DNA from: DATJUF01 sp035524095
GTDB lineage: Bacteria; Desulfobacterota; Binatia; Binatales; Binataceae
Assembly (NCBI GenBank): GCA_035524095.1
Contig: DATKPK010000053.1
Coordinates: forward strand, 1-5,735
DNA: 5,735 nucleotides
Reading direction: 5' to 3'
Part shown: piece by piece, positions 1 through 5,685 of the stretch
Layout of the letters: the number at the start of each line of letters is the position of its first letter
Numbering within the stretch: the first letter of the stretch is position 1
Made by a program: the position numbers and the translations under genes
Notes under the pieces: generated by a model
The model's database searches: none
Seen by the model: the letters and a program-made list of their open reading frames with translations, nothing else
What the model was told of the DNA's origin: nothing

Positions 1-46
1 GCACTTCGCAATAGAGCTTGACGTCACCGGCTTGAACTTCTGCCAT
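1..46 (-). CDS. N-terminal fragment of a probable alpha/beta-hydrolase (runs off left edge)
   Basis: Only the first 15 codons are in the window, reading leftward from an ATG at 46-44: MAEVQAGDVKLYCEV. A good Shine-Dalgarno (AAGGA on the minus strand, 58-54) sits 7 nt before the ATG, so the start is well supported. The opening pattern, a short strand followed by 'xLYxEV', is like the first beta-strand of alpha/beta-hydrolase-fold proteins, which often begin 'V..NGI.LYYEVHG'. That family call rests on very few residues and is tentative. The gene lies on the same strand as the acyl-CoA operon, 132 nt after the dehydratase stop, so it may be its last member or have its own promoter. An esterase, thioesterase or lactonase here would fit the acyl-CoA theme, but nothing in the fragment identifies a substrate. 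Confidence 0.5.
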   Translation of the reverse strand, partial: MAEVQAGDVKLYCEV

Positions 47-81
47 AGGACTTTCCTTCTTATTTTGTTGAGTGCAGCCTG

Positions 82-110
82 ATTATCTTCCGACTCTGAT
101 CCTCGATCCA
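82..110 (-). promoter_or_regulatory. Weak candidate promoter for the leftmost gene
   Basis: On the minus strand GATAAT (87-82) matches five of six bases of the sigma-70 -10 consensus. A poor -35-like TGGATC (110-105) lies 17 nt upstream. It would start transcription some 30 nt before the ATG at 46. The 132-nt gap before this gene, longer than the other gaps in the operon, makes a separate promoter reasonable. The -35 match is only three of six, so this is a suggestion only. Confidence 0.22.
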
Positions 111-178
111 GTGTGAGCTTGCTGACTCGACAGCGCACAGCCTTAGTACATAGTCTAAATTAGCAGAAGTGGCTGTCG

Positions 179-622
179 CTACGGGCGTATCACGAAACGA
201 TGGCTCAGGTACGCCGCGACTTCGCCGCGCTGATTCTTTAAGGCTGATCGGAGGACAATGAACACCATCGGCCCAGTGCGCCCGGTCTTTTCGTATATTT
301 CCTGGACCTCAGTGACCGTCCCGATGGTGTCGCCAGCGCGGATCGGCTGCACAAACTCGATATCGATTCCGCCTGCCAGGCGCCGCTTGCCGAACTTGGG
401 CAGATTGTCGAAAATATGATCTTCGAGGCGGAAGATTCCCGCGAAGCCGGGCGGCGCTGTCAGCCCGCCATCGGGACCTTGCCCCGCAACTGCCGCATCG
501 CGATACAAAGGGTTGGTATCGCCGATTGCCGCGCAGTACGCATCGATCATTTCTTGTTTAATCTCGAGCTGGCGCTTGCCCTCAAACACCTTCCCAATCA
601 GTCCCGGATCAAAATCAACCAT
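179..622 (-). CDS. MaoC-N / FAS1-like hot-dog dehydratase domain protein
   Basis: 147-residue single hot-dog domain of the MaoC_dehydrat_N (FAS1-like dehydratase) type. Seen in the sequence: AIGDTNPLYRD at residues 32-42, APPGFAGIF at 56-64, and GGIDIEFVQPIRAGD at 84-98, the usual order for this family. The family includes (3R)-hydroxyacyl-ACP/CoA dehydratase and enoyl-CoA hydratase subunits such as mycobacterial HadA/HadC. In those heterodimers the catalytic Asp and His lie in the partner, and this protein likewise has Tyr (Y40) where hydratase-2 enzymes have the motif His. It may therefore need a catalytic MaoC partner, which is not in the window, or use other residues. Start: ATG at 622-620 with AAAGG 5 nt before it. 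The gene follows the CoA-transferase by 33 nt, so co-transcription is very likely. Inferred role: hydration or dehydration of an acyl-CoA intermediate. Family call is firm, substrate unknown. Confidence 0.88.
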   Translation of the reverse strand: MVDFDPGLIGKVFEGKRQLEIKQEMIDAYCAAIGDTNPLYRDAAVAGQGPDGGLTAPPGFAGIFRLEDHIFDNLPKFGKRRLAGGIDIEFVQPIRAGDTIGTVTEVQEIYEKTGRTGPMVFIVLRSALKNQRGEVAAYLSHRFVIRP

Positions 623-655
623 CGTTGCCTTTAATGTTCCACCACGATCGTCAAA

Positions 656-1855
656 CTAAATCACGCCCTGGCGCTTCAGTTCTTCGAGTTTGCCGTCATC
701 GTATCCGAGCAGGCTCCTGTAGACATCGCGATTATGCTCGCCCAGCAATGGCGCGCTGGTCACTTCGACCGGCGAGTCGTCCAGCCGCACCGGACATCCC
801 GGCATCGTGAACTTACCTCTTACAGGATGATCGATCGTTACGATCATGCCGCGCTCGTGCATGTGCGGGTCTTCGAGCAATTCCACGCTATCCAGCACGG
901 CTCCGCAAGGAACGTCCGCCTCCGCGATGATCCGCATCACCTCGTGTTTGGTATAGCGGGTGGTCCAATCCTCGATTAACTGCCGCAGCGCCTCATAATT
1001 TTCGCGGCGGCTGGCACGGTCGGCAAAACGCGGATCGTCGGCTATTTCCGGGCGCCCGATTGTCGCCCATAGTGATCGCCACATCTCTTGCGACGAAGTG
1101 TAGAGAAATACATAGTCATTGGGACCGCCCGGCTTGCATTTGAATATATCGCCGACCGGTCCGGCCCCGATCCGGTTACCCACTCGCGGCGTCGGTTTAT
1201 GCGTGAGGTAGGTTGCCATCATCGGAACGCGAACGAAGTTGAGTACCGCTTCCTGCATCGACACTTCGACCTTTTGACCCTTGCCGGTGCGCTCGCGCTG
1301 ATAGAGTGCCGCGAGAATCCCGCACGCCGCGTGGAGTCCTGTGCCGGTATCACCGATCGTCGGCCCGGGCTTGAGCGGCGGGGAATCGGGAAACCCCGTG
1401 ATCGCCATCGCGCCACCCGCCGCCTGCGCAATCATGTCGAAGCTTTTGTACTGGCTATAGGGCCCCGTGGTGCCGAAACCCTTGACTGTCATATAGATCA
1501 GCCGGGGATTGATTGAGCGCAAATAGTCATAACCGAGGCCGAAACTTTCGAGCGTGCCAAGTGAGTAATTCTCACTCAGGATATCTACTTGCTTGATCAG
1601 GTCGATAAATATCTGTTTGCCACGCTCGGACTTCAGATTCAGCGTGATGCTGCGCTTGTTGGCATTGAGCAGAATGAAATAGTAGGAATCGACGCCCGGC
1701 TTTTCCGTCACTCGCCAGCGGCCCTGCTCACCCATTTTTGGCTCTTCGACTTTGATTACGTCGGCGCCGAGCCACGCCAGCATCTCCGTGCACGAAGTTC
1801 CCGCTTCATATTGCGTCAGATCGAGAACGGTCACTCCAGCCAGCGCCTTTTCCAT
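656..1855 (-). CDS. Class III CoA-transferase (CaiB/BaiF family)
   Basis: 399 residues, the normal length for family III CoA-transferases (formyl-CoA transferase, CaiB, BaiF). These move CoA from a donor thioester to a carboxylate through an enzyme-aspartyl anhydride. Visible landmarks: the N-terminal Rossmann-like LAGVTVLDLTQ with MLAWLGADVIKVE (residues 5-37), NKRSITLNLKS (66-76), GFGTTGPY (126-133), and GPTIGDTGTGLHA (164-176), in which D169 sits exactly where the catalytic Asp of formyl-CoA transferase lies. The C-terminus has the usual APLLGEHNRDV...LLGY (starting near 367). The glycine loop GGGGQ of formyl-CoA transferase is not present (KPGGPNDY near 241-248), so oxalate/formate specificity is unlikely. 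Start: ATG with a strong SD, GGAGGA, 5 nt upstream. It lies 67 nt after the SDR and 33 nt before the dehydratase. Inferred job: activating the pathway's acid substrate to its CoA thioester. CoA donor and acceptor cannot be read from the sequence. Confidence 0.95.
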   Translation of the reverse strand: MEKALAGVTVLDLTQYEAGTSCTEMLAWLGADVIKVEEPKMGEQGRWRVTEKPGVDSYYFILLNANKRSITLNLKSERGKQIFIDLIKQVDILSENYSLGTLESFGLGYDYLRSINPRLIYMTVKGFGTTGPYSQYKSFDMIAQAAGGAMAITGFPDSPPLKPGPTIGDTGTGLHAACGILAALYQRERTGKGQKVEVSMQEAVLNFVRVPMMATYLTHKPTPRVGNRIGAGPVGDIFKCKPGGPNDYVFLYTSSQEMWRSLWATIGRPEIADDPRFADRASRRENYEALRQLIEDWTTRYTKHEVMRIIAEADVPCGAVLDSVELLEDPHMHERGMIVTIDHPVRGKFTMPGCPVRLDDSPVEVTSAPLLGEHNRDVYRSLLGYDDGKLEELKRQGVI

Positions 1856-1922
1856 GATTGTCCTCCGCCTCTATGTCTCGATGCCTACGGAATAATTGCC
1901 GAACTAACTGGATAATCTCAAT

Positions 1923-2720
1923 CTATCGACTTTCGTATACTCTATGTTGCAGCGGATGCGTCGTGCCGCCATCGATCTTCAATAATGCACCGGTCGTGAA
2001 GCTCGCCAGCGGGCTCGCGAAATAGAGCGCCGCACCGACTACTTCTTCCGGTTCGCCCGCCCGTTGGAGAGGAAAAGTCTCCTTCGCACGGCGCGTGTAG
2101 TCATCCGTTCGCGACCAGCCTTTGCTGATATCAGTATGGAACGGACCGCACATAATACAATTTACACGTACAAGTGGTCCGTATTCCTGCGCGAGTCCCA
2201 CCGTCATTATATTCAGTCCGGCCTTCGCTGAGGCATACGGCGTGGTTTCCGGTTCCGGGCGAATCGACGAAGTGGATGATATATTAATGACGGCGCCGCC
2301 GCCGTCCTTGATCATCCGCGTCGCAAACAGCGCAGTGAGACGGAACGGTCCCCGGAGATTCACCCCGATTACCTTGTCAAATAGCTCTTCGCCGGTTTCC
2401 AAAGACGACGGGGCGATAGGTGACAGTCCAGCATTGTTGATGAGTACATCGGCACGCCCCCAGCGCGCGTAGACTTCTTCAAAAAGCCGGTCACAATCTG
2501 CCCACTTGCCGACGTGGATTCCATGCGCCGATCCATCGACGCCGAGCGCGCGCAACTCCTTGACCGTTTCCTCGCACGCCTCGATCTTGCGGCTCGCGAT
2601 TGCAAGATTAGCTCCCGCTTTGGCGAAACCGAGCGCCATCGCGTGACCGATTCCGCGGCTTCCGCCGGTAATCACGACGACTTTGCCGCAAAAGTCGAAT
2701 TGGATTTCGGGAATAGTCAT
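1923..2720 (-). CDS. Short-chain dehydrogenase/reductase (classical SDR)
   Basis: 265 residues, classical SDR length, single Rossmann domain, cytoplasmic. Cofactor motif TGGSRGIG at 18-25; NNAG at 95-98; active-site tetrad N121, S149, Y162 and K166 (YASAK) all present, so the enzyme should be active. Arg44 at the end of beta-strand 2 (ASRK) suggests NADP(H) rather than NAD(H), an inference. The C-terminal FTTGALLKIDGG (241-252) is typical of the family. The ATG overlaps the dehydrogenase stop as ATGA, which points to translational coupling; its own SD is poor. In the Pseudomonas putida levulinate pathway an SDR (LvaD) reduces the 4-keto group to 4-hydroxyacyl-CoA next to kinase and dehydrogenase genes, so a similar 4-keto/4-hydroxy step is an attractive inference. 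A 3-hydroxyacyl-CoA dehydrogenase role is equally possible. Family certain, substrate unknown. Confidence 0.95.
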   Translation of the reverse strand: MTIPEIQFDFCGKVVVITGGSRGIGHAMALGFAKAGANLAIASRKIEACEETVKELRALGVDGSAHGIHVGKWADCDRLFEEVYARWGRADVLINNAGLSPIAPSSLETGEELFDKVIGVNLRGPFRLTALFATRMIKDGGGAVINISSTSSIRPEPETTPYASAKAGLNIMTVGLAQEYGPLVRVNCIMCGPFHTDISKGWSRTDDYTRRAKETFPLQRAGEPEEVVGAALYFASPLASFTTGALLKIDGGTTHPLQHRVYESR

Positions 2721-4009
2721 TGTGCGGCCACCGCGAACTCGATCACGTCTGCATATTTTTTGATCGCCGCTTCGCGCAGCGCCGGAATGTGACCGCTGGG
2801 GAACAGCGTCTTGGTACCTTTGTAGTCGCGCAAAATCTGCCGCGCCAATGTCACCTTATGGACTTCCGTCGGCCCGTCAGCGAGACCCATCACGAAGCTT
2901 TCCATCACCTGCTCAACGAACGGCATCTCGGTGGTCACGCCCAGCGAGCCATGGATTTGCAGCGCGCGCACCGCCACGTCATGGAACACCTTCGGCATCT
3001 GCGCCTTCACCGCTGCGATATCCTTGCGCACCTTCAGATAGTCTTTATAGCGATCGATCCGCCAGGCCGTCCGTAGCACCAACAATCGGAACTGTTCGAT
3101 ATCGATCCACGAATCCGCGATCTTCTCCTGCACCATCTGCTTGTCCGCGAGCAGCGATCCCTGGGTCGTACGCGAGAGCACCCGCTCACACATCAGGTCG
3201 AAGGCTTTACGCACCTGCCCGATCGTGCGCATCGCATGATGAATCCGGCCGCCACCGAGCCGCGTCTGCGCGACAACGAAGCCGCCACCGCGCGGCCCCA
3301 GCAGATGATCCTTGGGGACCGTCACATCCTGATAGCGCACATAGCCGTGCGTCCCTTCTGGCTCTTGCCCCACACCGACACTGCGCACGATGTTCAGCCC
3401 GTCGCTATTCGTCGGCACGATAAATGTCGAAAGCCGGTTATACGGCGCCGCGTCAGAGTCGGTCACGGCCATCACGATCAGGAATGATGAGTAATTAGCA
3501 TTCGACGAAAACCACTTTTCACCATTGATTACCCAGTTGTCGCCTTTGAGTTCCGCTTTGGTAGCGAACACCTTTGGATCAGCGCCGCCTTGCGGTTCAG
3601 TCATCGAGAAGCACGAGACGATCTCATTGCGAAGCAGTGGTTCGAGGTACTGTTTTTTCTGCTCCGGCGTACCGTATTTCGCGAGAATTTCGCTATTCCC
3701 GGTATCGGGCGCCTGACAGCCGAACACAGTCGGCGCGAAACGCGACCGTCCCAGAATCTCATTCATAAGGGCGAGCTTCACCTGCCCGTAGCCCTGTCCC
3801 CCGAGTTCCGGTTCCAAGTGGCATGCCCACAGCTTCTGCTTGCGGACTTCTTCCTGGAGCGGACGCACAAGCTTGTTGCGCTTCGGATCTTTAACGTCGT
3901 AAGGGGAGCCGAGGACAAAATCGAGCGGCTCGACCTCATTTCGCACAAACGTTTCGATCCAGTCGAGTTTCGCCTGAAATTCCGGTTCGGTTTCAAAATC
4001 CCAGCTCAC
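2717..4009 (-). CDS. Acyl-CoA dehydrogenase, ACAD10/ACAD11-like
   Basis: 430-residue flavoprotein of the acyl-CoA dehydrogenase superfamily. N-terminal helical domain, then CFSMTEPQGGADP (133-145) and INGEKWFSS (161-169) of the FAD-binding middle domain, GGGRIHHAMRTIG (252-264) and QIHGSLGVT (351-359) of the C-terminal domain. The RIHHAMRTIG block and ADGPTEVH (377-384) are characteristic of the ACAD10/ACAD11 group. D378 occupies the place where medium-chain enzymes have the catalytic Glu in 'YEGT'. The start must be the GTG at 4009-4007: the frame has a TGA two codons upstream (4015-4013) and the next in-frame Met is residue 82. It heads the leftward operon and overlaps the SDR (ATGA). The divergent kinase-like gene matches the other half of animal ACAD10/11 fusions, suggesting action on a phosphorylated 4-hydroxyacyl-CoA. 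Ordinary alpha,beta-dehydrogenation is the alternative. Confidence 0.95.
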   Translation of the reverse strand: MSWDFETEPEFQAKLDWIETFVRNEVEPLDFVLGSPYDVKDPKRNKLVRPLQEEVRKQKLWACHLEPELGGQGYGQVKLALMNEILGRSRFAPTVFGCQAPDTGNSEILAKYGTPEQKKQYLEPLLRNEIVSCFSMTEPQGGADPKVFATKAELKGDNWVINGEKWFSSNANYSSFLIVMAVTDSDAAPYNRLSTFIVPTNSDGLNIVRSVGVGQEPEGTHGYVRYQDVTVPKDHLLGPRGGGFVVAQTRLGGGRIHHAMRTIGQVRKAFDLMCERVLSRTTQGSLLADKQMVQEKIADSWIDIEQFRLLVLRTAWRIDRYKDYLKVRKDIAAVKAQMPKVFHDVAVRALQIHGSLGVTTEMPFVEQVMESFVMGLADGPTEVHKVTLARQILRDYKGTKTLFPSGHIPALREAAIKKYADVIEFAVAAQ

Positions 4010-4016
4010 GCTTCAT

Positions 4017-4022
4017 TCCTCC
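4017..4022 (-). promoter_or_regulatory. Ribosome binding site that fixes the GTG start of the acyl-CoA dehydrogenase
   Basis: GGAGGA on the minus strand lies 7 nt before the GTG at 4009-4007, an ideal spacing. An ATG at 4016-4014 directly abuts this site but is out of frame and ends after seven codons, so the GTG is the working start. Confidence 0.75.
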
Positions 4023-4072
4023 GTGCTGACAGCTGTGGGAACATGCGAATGGTTCGCCACCCGCCAAGATGC

Positions 4073-4086
4073 TCTCCGCTCGGAGA
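4073..4086. repeat. 14-bp dyad TCTCCG-CT-CGGAGA in the divergent intergenic region
   Basis: Perfect 6-bp arms around a 2-bp centre. The centre is too short for an RNA hairpin loop, so a protein-binding dyad is the more likely reading if it is functional. It lies about 70 nt before the dehydrogenase start and overlaps a weak minus-strand promoter candidate (TTGAGA 4113-4108, TAGTCT 4089-4084, 18-nt spacer). A chance palindrome is possible. Confidence 0.3.
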
Positions 4087-4139
4087 CTAGCCCCACGCCA
4101 GCCGCTTTCTCAAGCCCCGCCGACCCTACGATGTTCTCC

Positions 4140-4168
4140 TTGAAAAGCGGCGTCAGCCGTAACACTAT
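4140..4168 (+). promoter_or_regulatory. Candidate sigma-70 promoter for the kinase-like gene
   Basis: TTGAAA (4140-4145) matches five of six -35 bases. Seventeen nt on, CACTAT (4163-4168) is a weak -10 (three of six). Initiation would fall near 4175, giving a leader of roughly 25-30 nt. The -10 sits between the arms of the inverted repeat at 4151-4179, which suggests repression by a bound protein. The -10 is poor, so confidence is modest. Confidence 0.35.
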
Positions 4169-4179
4169 TCGGGCTGACG
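4151..4179. repeat. Inverted repeat CGTCAGCC-N13-GGCTGACG, candidate operator
   Basis: Perfect 8-bp arms at 4151-4158 and 4172-4179, their starts 21 bp apart, which is two helical turns and puts both arms on one DNA face. The repeat lies in the 192-nt region between the divergent kinase and dehydrogenase genes and straddles the possible kinase -10 box. The core GCTGAC recurs at 4025-4030, just upstream of the dehydrogenase ribosome site. No regulator gene is in the window. A hairpin in the kinase leader is an alternative; there is no following T-run, so it is not a terminator. Confidence 0.45.
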
Positions 4180-4201
4180 TTTCGATTGCGCAGGTCGAAC
4201 T

Positions 4202-5200
4202 ATGGCTGACATTCCCGCATCCACCGAAACTGCCCTCAATGCGATGGTTCGTGCCCGGATCGGCGATATCAGCGCGCGTGCCCATTCGCTCGAGACTCTG
4301 CCGGGTCACGCGGGCTTCAGTTACAGCTTCATCCTCGATCGCGAGGGTCAGCCTTCACGCAAGCTGGTAGTGCGAATCGCGCCGCCTGCGGTCAAGATTG
4401 CTGGGCCCGCCGACATTGTTCGCCAGGCTCGTATCATGGCCTCGCTTGCGGATTCCAAGGTCCCGGTCCCGCCGATCCTCTGGTACGGCGACGAGCCTGA
4501 GTTCTTCGACCGGCCGTATTTCGTGGCGGAGTTTGTAGAAGGTTTCAAACTCAGTGAAGAGCCACTGCCGCCGGCAGATCTCGCACGTCTCGCACGCGCC
4601 GGTATCGCGATGCTGACCGATCTTCACGCGGTTGCGTGGGAGCGGCGACGCGAGGTCTTCGGCGATCCATTGCCACTCGCCGACGAGATGAAGCGCCTCG
4701 ACAACCTAATGGACCGACCGACCCTCGATCCCGTCGTCGTTGCGCGTGGCCCTGAAGTGCGCGAGCGCCTGCGCGCGTCGATTCCCACCAACGCGCGCAT
4801 CGGATGCATCCACGGCGACTTCCAGTGGTCCAATATTCTTTTCAATCACGAGCGGCCGATCGCCCTCATTGACTGGGAAATCTCATCGATAGGGCCGACC
4901 TTGCTCGACCTCGGATGGGTGGCCTTCTTTTGCGATCCGGAAAGTTGGCATCCTAACACCGAGCGCGTGCGCCCGCTGCTCGCCGATGAGATCGTCGAGA
5001 CCTATGCCGCGTCGGCGCCGTTCCCTGTCTCCACTGCCGACGTCCGCTGGTTTCGCGCCTTCGCCGGTTATCGCTTCGGTGTGATTACCTGCTTCAACCT
5101 GATGCTGCATCGGCGCGGCAAGCGCGACGATCCGCATTGGGAGGAAGTCGCACTCTCGGCCCCTCAGATGTTTGATCGCGCCCTCGAATTGTTGGGCTGA
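4202..5200 (+). CDS. APH-family kinase-like protein, ACAD10/11 N-domain type
   Basis: 332 residues of the aminoglycoside/choline phosphotransferase (APH) kinase-like fold. Seen: a glycine-containing loop LPGHAGFSYSF (33-43), a beta-strand LVVRIAPP (55-62), FVAEFVEGFKL (107-117) at the hinge, LHAVAW (141-146), the catalytic Brenner motif IHGDFQWSNILF (203-214) with D206 and N211, and the metal-binding IDWE (223-226) followed by GPTLLDLGW (231-239). These C-lobe signatures match the kinase half of animal ACAD10/ACAD11 and of bacterial LvaA, which phosphorylates 4-hydroxyvaleryl-CoA, so the likely substrate is a hydroxyacyl-CoA. Antibiotic resistance is improbable in this context. Strand beta3 has Arg58 rather than an obvious ATP-anchoring Lys. 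The ATG is the first available, because a TGA lies in frame at 4175; its SD (AGG at 4192-4194) is weak. The gene faces away from the dehydrogenase operon, and its stop is 22 nt from the haemoglobin stop. Confidence 0.9.
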   Translation: MADIPASTETALNAMVRARIGDISARAHSLETLPGHAGFSYSFILDREGQPSRKLVVRIAPPAVKIAGPADIVRQARIMASLADSKVPVPPILWYGDEPEFFDRPYFVAEFVEGFKLSEEPLPPADLARLARAGIAMLTDLHAVAWERRREVFGDPLPLADEMKRLDNLMDRPTLDPVVVARGPEVRERLRASIPTNARIGCIHGDFQWSNILFNHERPIALIDWEISSIGPTLLDLGWVAFFCDPESWHPNTERVRPLLADEIVETYAASAPFPVSTADVRWFRAFAGYRFGVITCFNLMLHRRGKRDDPHWEEVALSAPQMFDRALELLG

Positions 5201-5222
5201 CCCTTGCCGGCCGGTAGAGGTT

Positions 5223-5597
5223 TCAGCGCTCGACGATCGCGCCGCGAAGACCGTCAATTACAGCGACCAATTCCCTGCCTTCTGCCAGCGGCACATTAAA
5301 TTTCGCCAGCGCCCGTTCGACATGCTCTATCGCGATCTTCCATTCGTTTGCGTCGATTTCGAGTCCGGCGTGCGCGGTCTTCATGTCCTGGCCGAGGTAA
5401 AGCGTCGGTCCGCCTGTCGCGGCACTTATGTAATCTAGCGTGAGCTGCCGGTTACGCTTTCGCCTCTCAAGATTCATTCCGGACCCGAAACGCGCCATCT
5501 GCGCCTCCTCTGCAAGGGTTTGAAGAAACTCGTCCACGATCGCAGCGATCGCATCGTACCCGCCGAGTCGATGGTAAAGCGATTTTTGTGATGCCAT
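5223..5597 (-). CDS. Group 1 truncated haemoglobin
   Basis: 124 residues from the ATG at 5597, the usual size for a 2-on-2 truncated haemoglobin. It begins SLYHRLGGYDAI (6-17), the typical helix-A start. The GGP turn is at 62-64 and MKTAHAGLEI (72-81) supplies the proximal haem ligand H76. F37 fits the conserved CD1 Phe. An ungapped alignment by eye to Mycobacterium tuberculosis HbN places Leu25 at B10, where HbN has its ligand-stabilising Tyr. The frame stays open upstream to a TTG at 5648, but family homology starts at the ATG, so the shorter form is chosen; GGAG lies 11 nt before it, rather far. Family members bind O2 or NO, and roles include NO detoxification and O2 handling. The gene converges on the kinase gene and shares no operon with the acyl-CoA genes, so a functional link is not implied. 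Confidence 0.92.
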   Translation of the reverse strand: MASQKSLYHRLGGYDAIAAIVDEFLQTLAEEAQMARFGSGMNLERRKRNRQLTLDYISAATGGPTLYLGQDMKTAHAGLEIDANEWKIAIEHVERALAKFNVPLAEGRELVAVIDGLRGAIVER

Positions 5598-5635
5598 TCC
5601 GAAAAAGTCTCCCCGCGACACGTTATGCACTCGCG

Positions 5636-5685
5636 ATTGCGGCCGCAATAGCCGATTTCGCTGCGAAAGTGATAAGGCGGCTTAT
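5636..5685. repeat. Three consecutive dyads upstream of the truncated haemoglobin gene
   Basis: ATTGCGGCCGCAAT (5636-5649) is a perfect 14-bp palindrome. TTTCGC-T-GCGAAA (5656-5668) has perfect 6-bp arms. ATAAG-GCGG-CTTAT (5672-5685) has perfect 5-bp arms. All three lie 39-88 nt upstream of the haemoglobin ATG, in the expected promoter zone. The arm sequences differ, so they are not copies of one operator. No NsrR-like or FNR-like consensus was recognised. They could be sites for different regulators, or partly chance. Confidence 0.35.

Noticed and set aside
128..178. Inverted repeat CGACAGC / GCTGTCG after the dehydratase gene as a terminator
   Set aside because: The arms are separated by 37 nt and are not followed by a T-run on either strand; this does not look like an intrinsic terminator.
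1088..1516. 142-codon plus-strand frame opposite the CoA-transferase
   Set aside because: Arg/His-rich shadow with no motif; the minus strand carries an intact family III transferase with its catalytic Asp.
1892..1921. Possible internal promoter (TTGAGA, 18 nt, AATTAT) before the CoA-transferase
   Set aside because: The -35 overlaps the SDR stop region and the -10 matches only four of six bases. A 67-nt gap is compatible with one operon, so it was not called.
2848..3423. 191-codon plus-strand frame opposite the acyl-CoA dehydrogenase
   Set aside because: Low-complexity Arg/Ser/Pro/Ala composition typical of an antisense shadow in GC-rich DNA; the opposite strand encodes a clear enzyme.
3995..4016. 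Seven-codon ATG frame overlapping the dehydrogenase start
   Set aside because: Its ATG directly abuts the Shine-Dalgarno, leaving no spacing for initiation; the GTG 7 nt from the same site is better placed.
4013..4309. 98-codon minus-strand frame across the divergent region and the kinase start
   Set aside because: No family resemblance, no ribosome site at its ATG, and it is antisense to the well-supported kinase N-terminus. An AAGGAG at 4142-4137 inside it is not followed by a start codon.
4202..5200. Aminoglycoside resistance phosphotransferase
   Set aside because: The kinase fold is shared, but the sequence style and the divergent ACAD10/11-like dehydrogenase favour a hydroxyacyl-CoA kinase.
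5201..5222. CCGGCCGG palindrome between the convergent stops as a bidirectional terminator
   Set aside because: Eight bases with no loop and no T-runs; too weak to call.
5598..5648. N-terminal extension of the haemoglobin from the TTG at 5648
   Set aside because: The extra 17 residues have no family counterpart, and the start would be a rare TTG lying inside a palindrome.
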